Assembly (NCBI GenBank): GCA_009920225.1
Contig: RGAJ01000009.1
Coordinates: 1 to 16,710, forward strand
Direction of reading: 5' to 3'
DNA length: 16,710 bases
Origin: Paracoccaceae bacterium
Lineage (GTDB): Bacteria > Pseudomonadota > Alphaproteobacteria > Rhodobacterales > Rhodobacteraceae
Shown: piece after piece, positions 16,343-16,710 of the stretch
Position numbering within the stretch: the stretch's first letter is position 1
Layout: each line of letters starts with the position of its first letter
Program-made: the position numbers and the translations under genes
Notes under the pieces: model-generated
Databases searched by the model: none
Seen by the model: the letters and a program-made list of their open reading frames with translations, nothing else
Told to the model about the DNA's origin: nothing

Positions 16343-16710
16343 TCAAGATGCGGCTTTTCGCTCATTAATTAACTGGACATATTGATCACGACTGCCATCC
16401 CAAGCAATGCGTCCAGCTTCCATTACAATTATTCGCTCACATGCATTCAATAATGCTGGCTTATGTGTCACCAACAGGATCGTCTTATCTTCTGCAGCGT
16501 CAGTCCTCATATTCTTTATAAATTGCGCTTCCATTGAAGTGTCCATGGAACTCGTTGGTTCATCGAGCAGTAGGAACTGTCCATCAAATGCGAATGCCCG
16601 TGCGAGTGCAACAACTTGCCTTTGGCCACCTGACAAATTCCCACCCCGATCAGTACAAATACCATCTAGAAGAGCATTCAAATCATTCCCAAGTGCCTCG
16701 CCACCCGCGA
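16343..16710 (-). CDS. Type I secretion ABC exporter, ATPase end (start outside window)
   Basis: About 122 C-terminal residues of an ABC ATPase; the frame is open to the window edge (read from 16710 downward), so the Walker A and membrane domains lie outside. Visible are the signature LSGGQRQVVALARA, Walker B FLLLDEPTSSMD and switch His VTHKP. The wording GGNLSGGQRQ...LARAFAFD and the HlyD gene 13 nt downstream identify a HlyB/LapB-like type I exporter, not an importer. It energises export of a protein substrate across both membranes. Confidence 0.88.
   Translation of the reverse strand, partial: AGGEALGNDLNALLDGICTDRGGNLSGGQRQVVALARAFAFDGQFLLLDEPTSSMDTSMEAQFIKNMRTDAAEDKTILLVTHKPALLNACERIIVMEAGRIAWDGSRDQYVQLINERKAAS

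Overview
The window looks like chromosomal DNA from an alphaproteobacterium, most likely a Rhodobacterales (Roseobacter-group) species. This rests on the style of the proteins (DEAD-box helicase with a DbpA-type RNA-binding domain and a basic tail, a LivHMGF transporter with a Roseobacter-like binding protein, a TcuB fragment, a type I secretion adaptor) and on a moderately GC-rich core. Insertion-sequence remnants, a broken dehydrogenase gene and a cut tcuB gene suggest a genome with active rearrangement. The genus cannot be read from this sequence.

Layout: (1) 2-745, the 3' end of a DEAD-box RNA helicase gene, followed by a strong hairpin. (2) About 746-2202, 1.45 kb without an intact gene; it holds a decayed IS3-family transposase (about 1394-1842) and ends in a striking 21-bp perfect inverted repeat that overlaps a candidate promoter. 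(3) 2203-14562, twelve tightly packed plus-strand genes that read as one catabolic operon for 2-aminobenzoate (anthranilate) through CoA thioesters. (4) 14652 to about 15017, the 3' fragment of a minus-strand tcuB gene. (5) 15067-16710, an AT-richer minus-strand type I secretion module: a HlyD-type adaptor and the end of its ABC exporter ATPase, which runs off the window.

The operon matches the aerobic 2-aminobenzoyl-CoA (abm) cluster described in Azoarcus evansii. It has the fused monooxygenase/reductase ACMR (abmA), a short-chain dehydrogenase, a MarR regulator, an enoyl-CoA hydratase, an acyl-CoA dehydrogenase, a 2-aminobenzoate-CoA ligase (abmG), a substrate-binding protein and a Rid/YjgF protein. 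Here the binding protein comes with a full LivHMGF-type transporter, and a hotdog thioesterase is added. The expected logic is: uptake by the ABC transporter, CoA activation by the ligase, 5-hydroxylation and ring reduction by ACMR, then beta-oxidation-like steps by the hydratase and dehydrogenases. The Rid protein may deal with the enamine or imine intermediate and the thioesterase may release or proofread CoA esters. MarR probably represses the operon at the palindrome.

The most notable defect is in the dehydrogenase. Only its C-terminal two thirds, with the Ser-Tyr-Lys catalytic residues, survive. The Rossmann nucleotide-binding half is absent, and the remnant is joined out of frame to the last codons of abmA, as if a deletion removed the gene start. 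Unless another dehydrogenase substitutes, the pathway may be incomplete in this strain.
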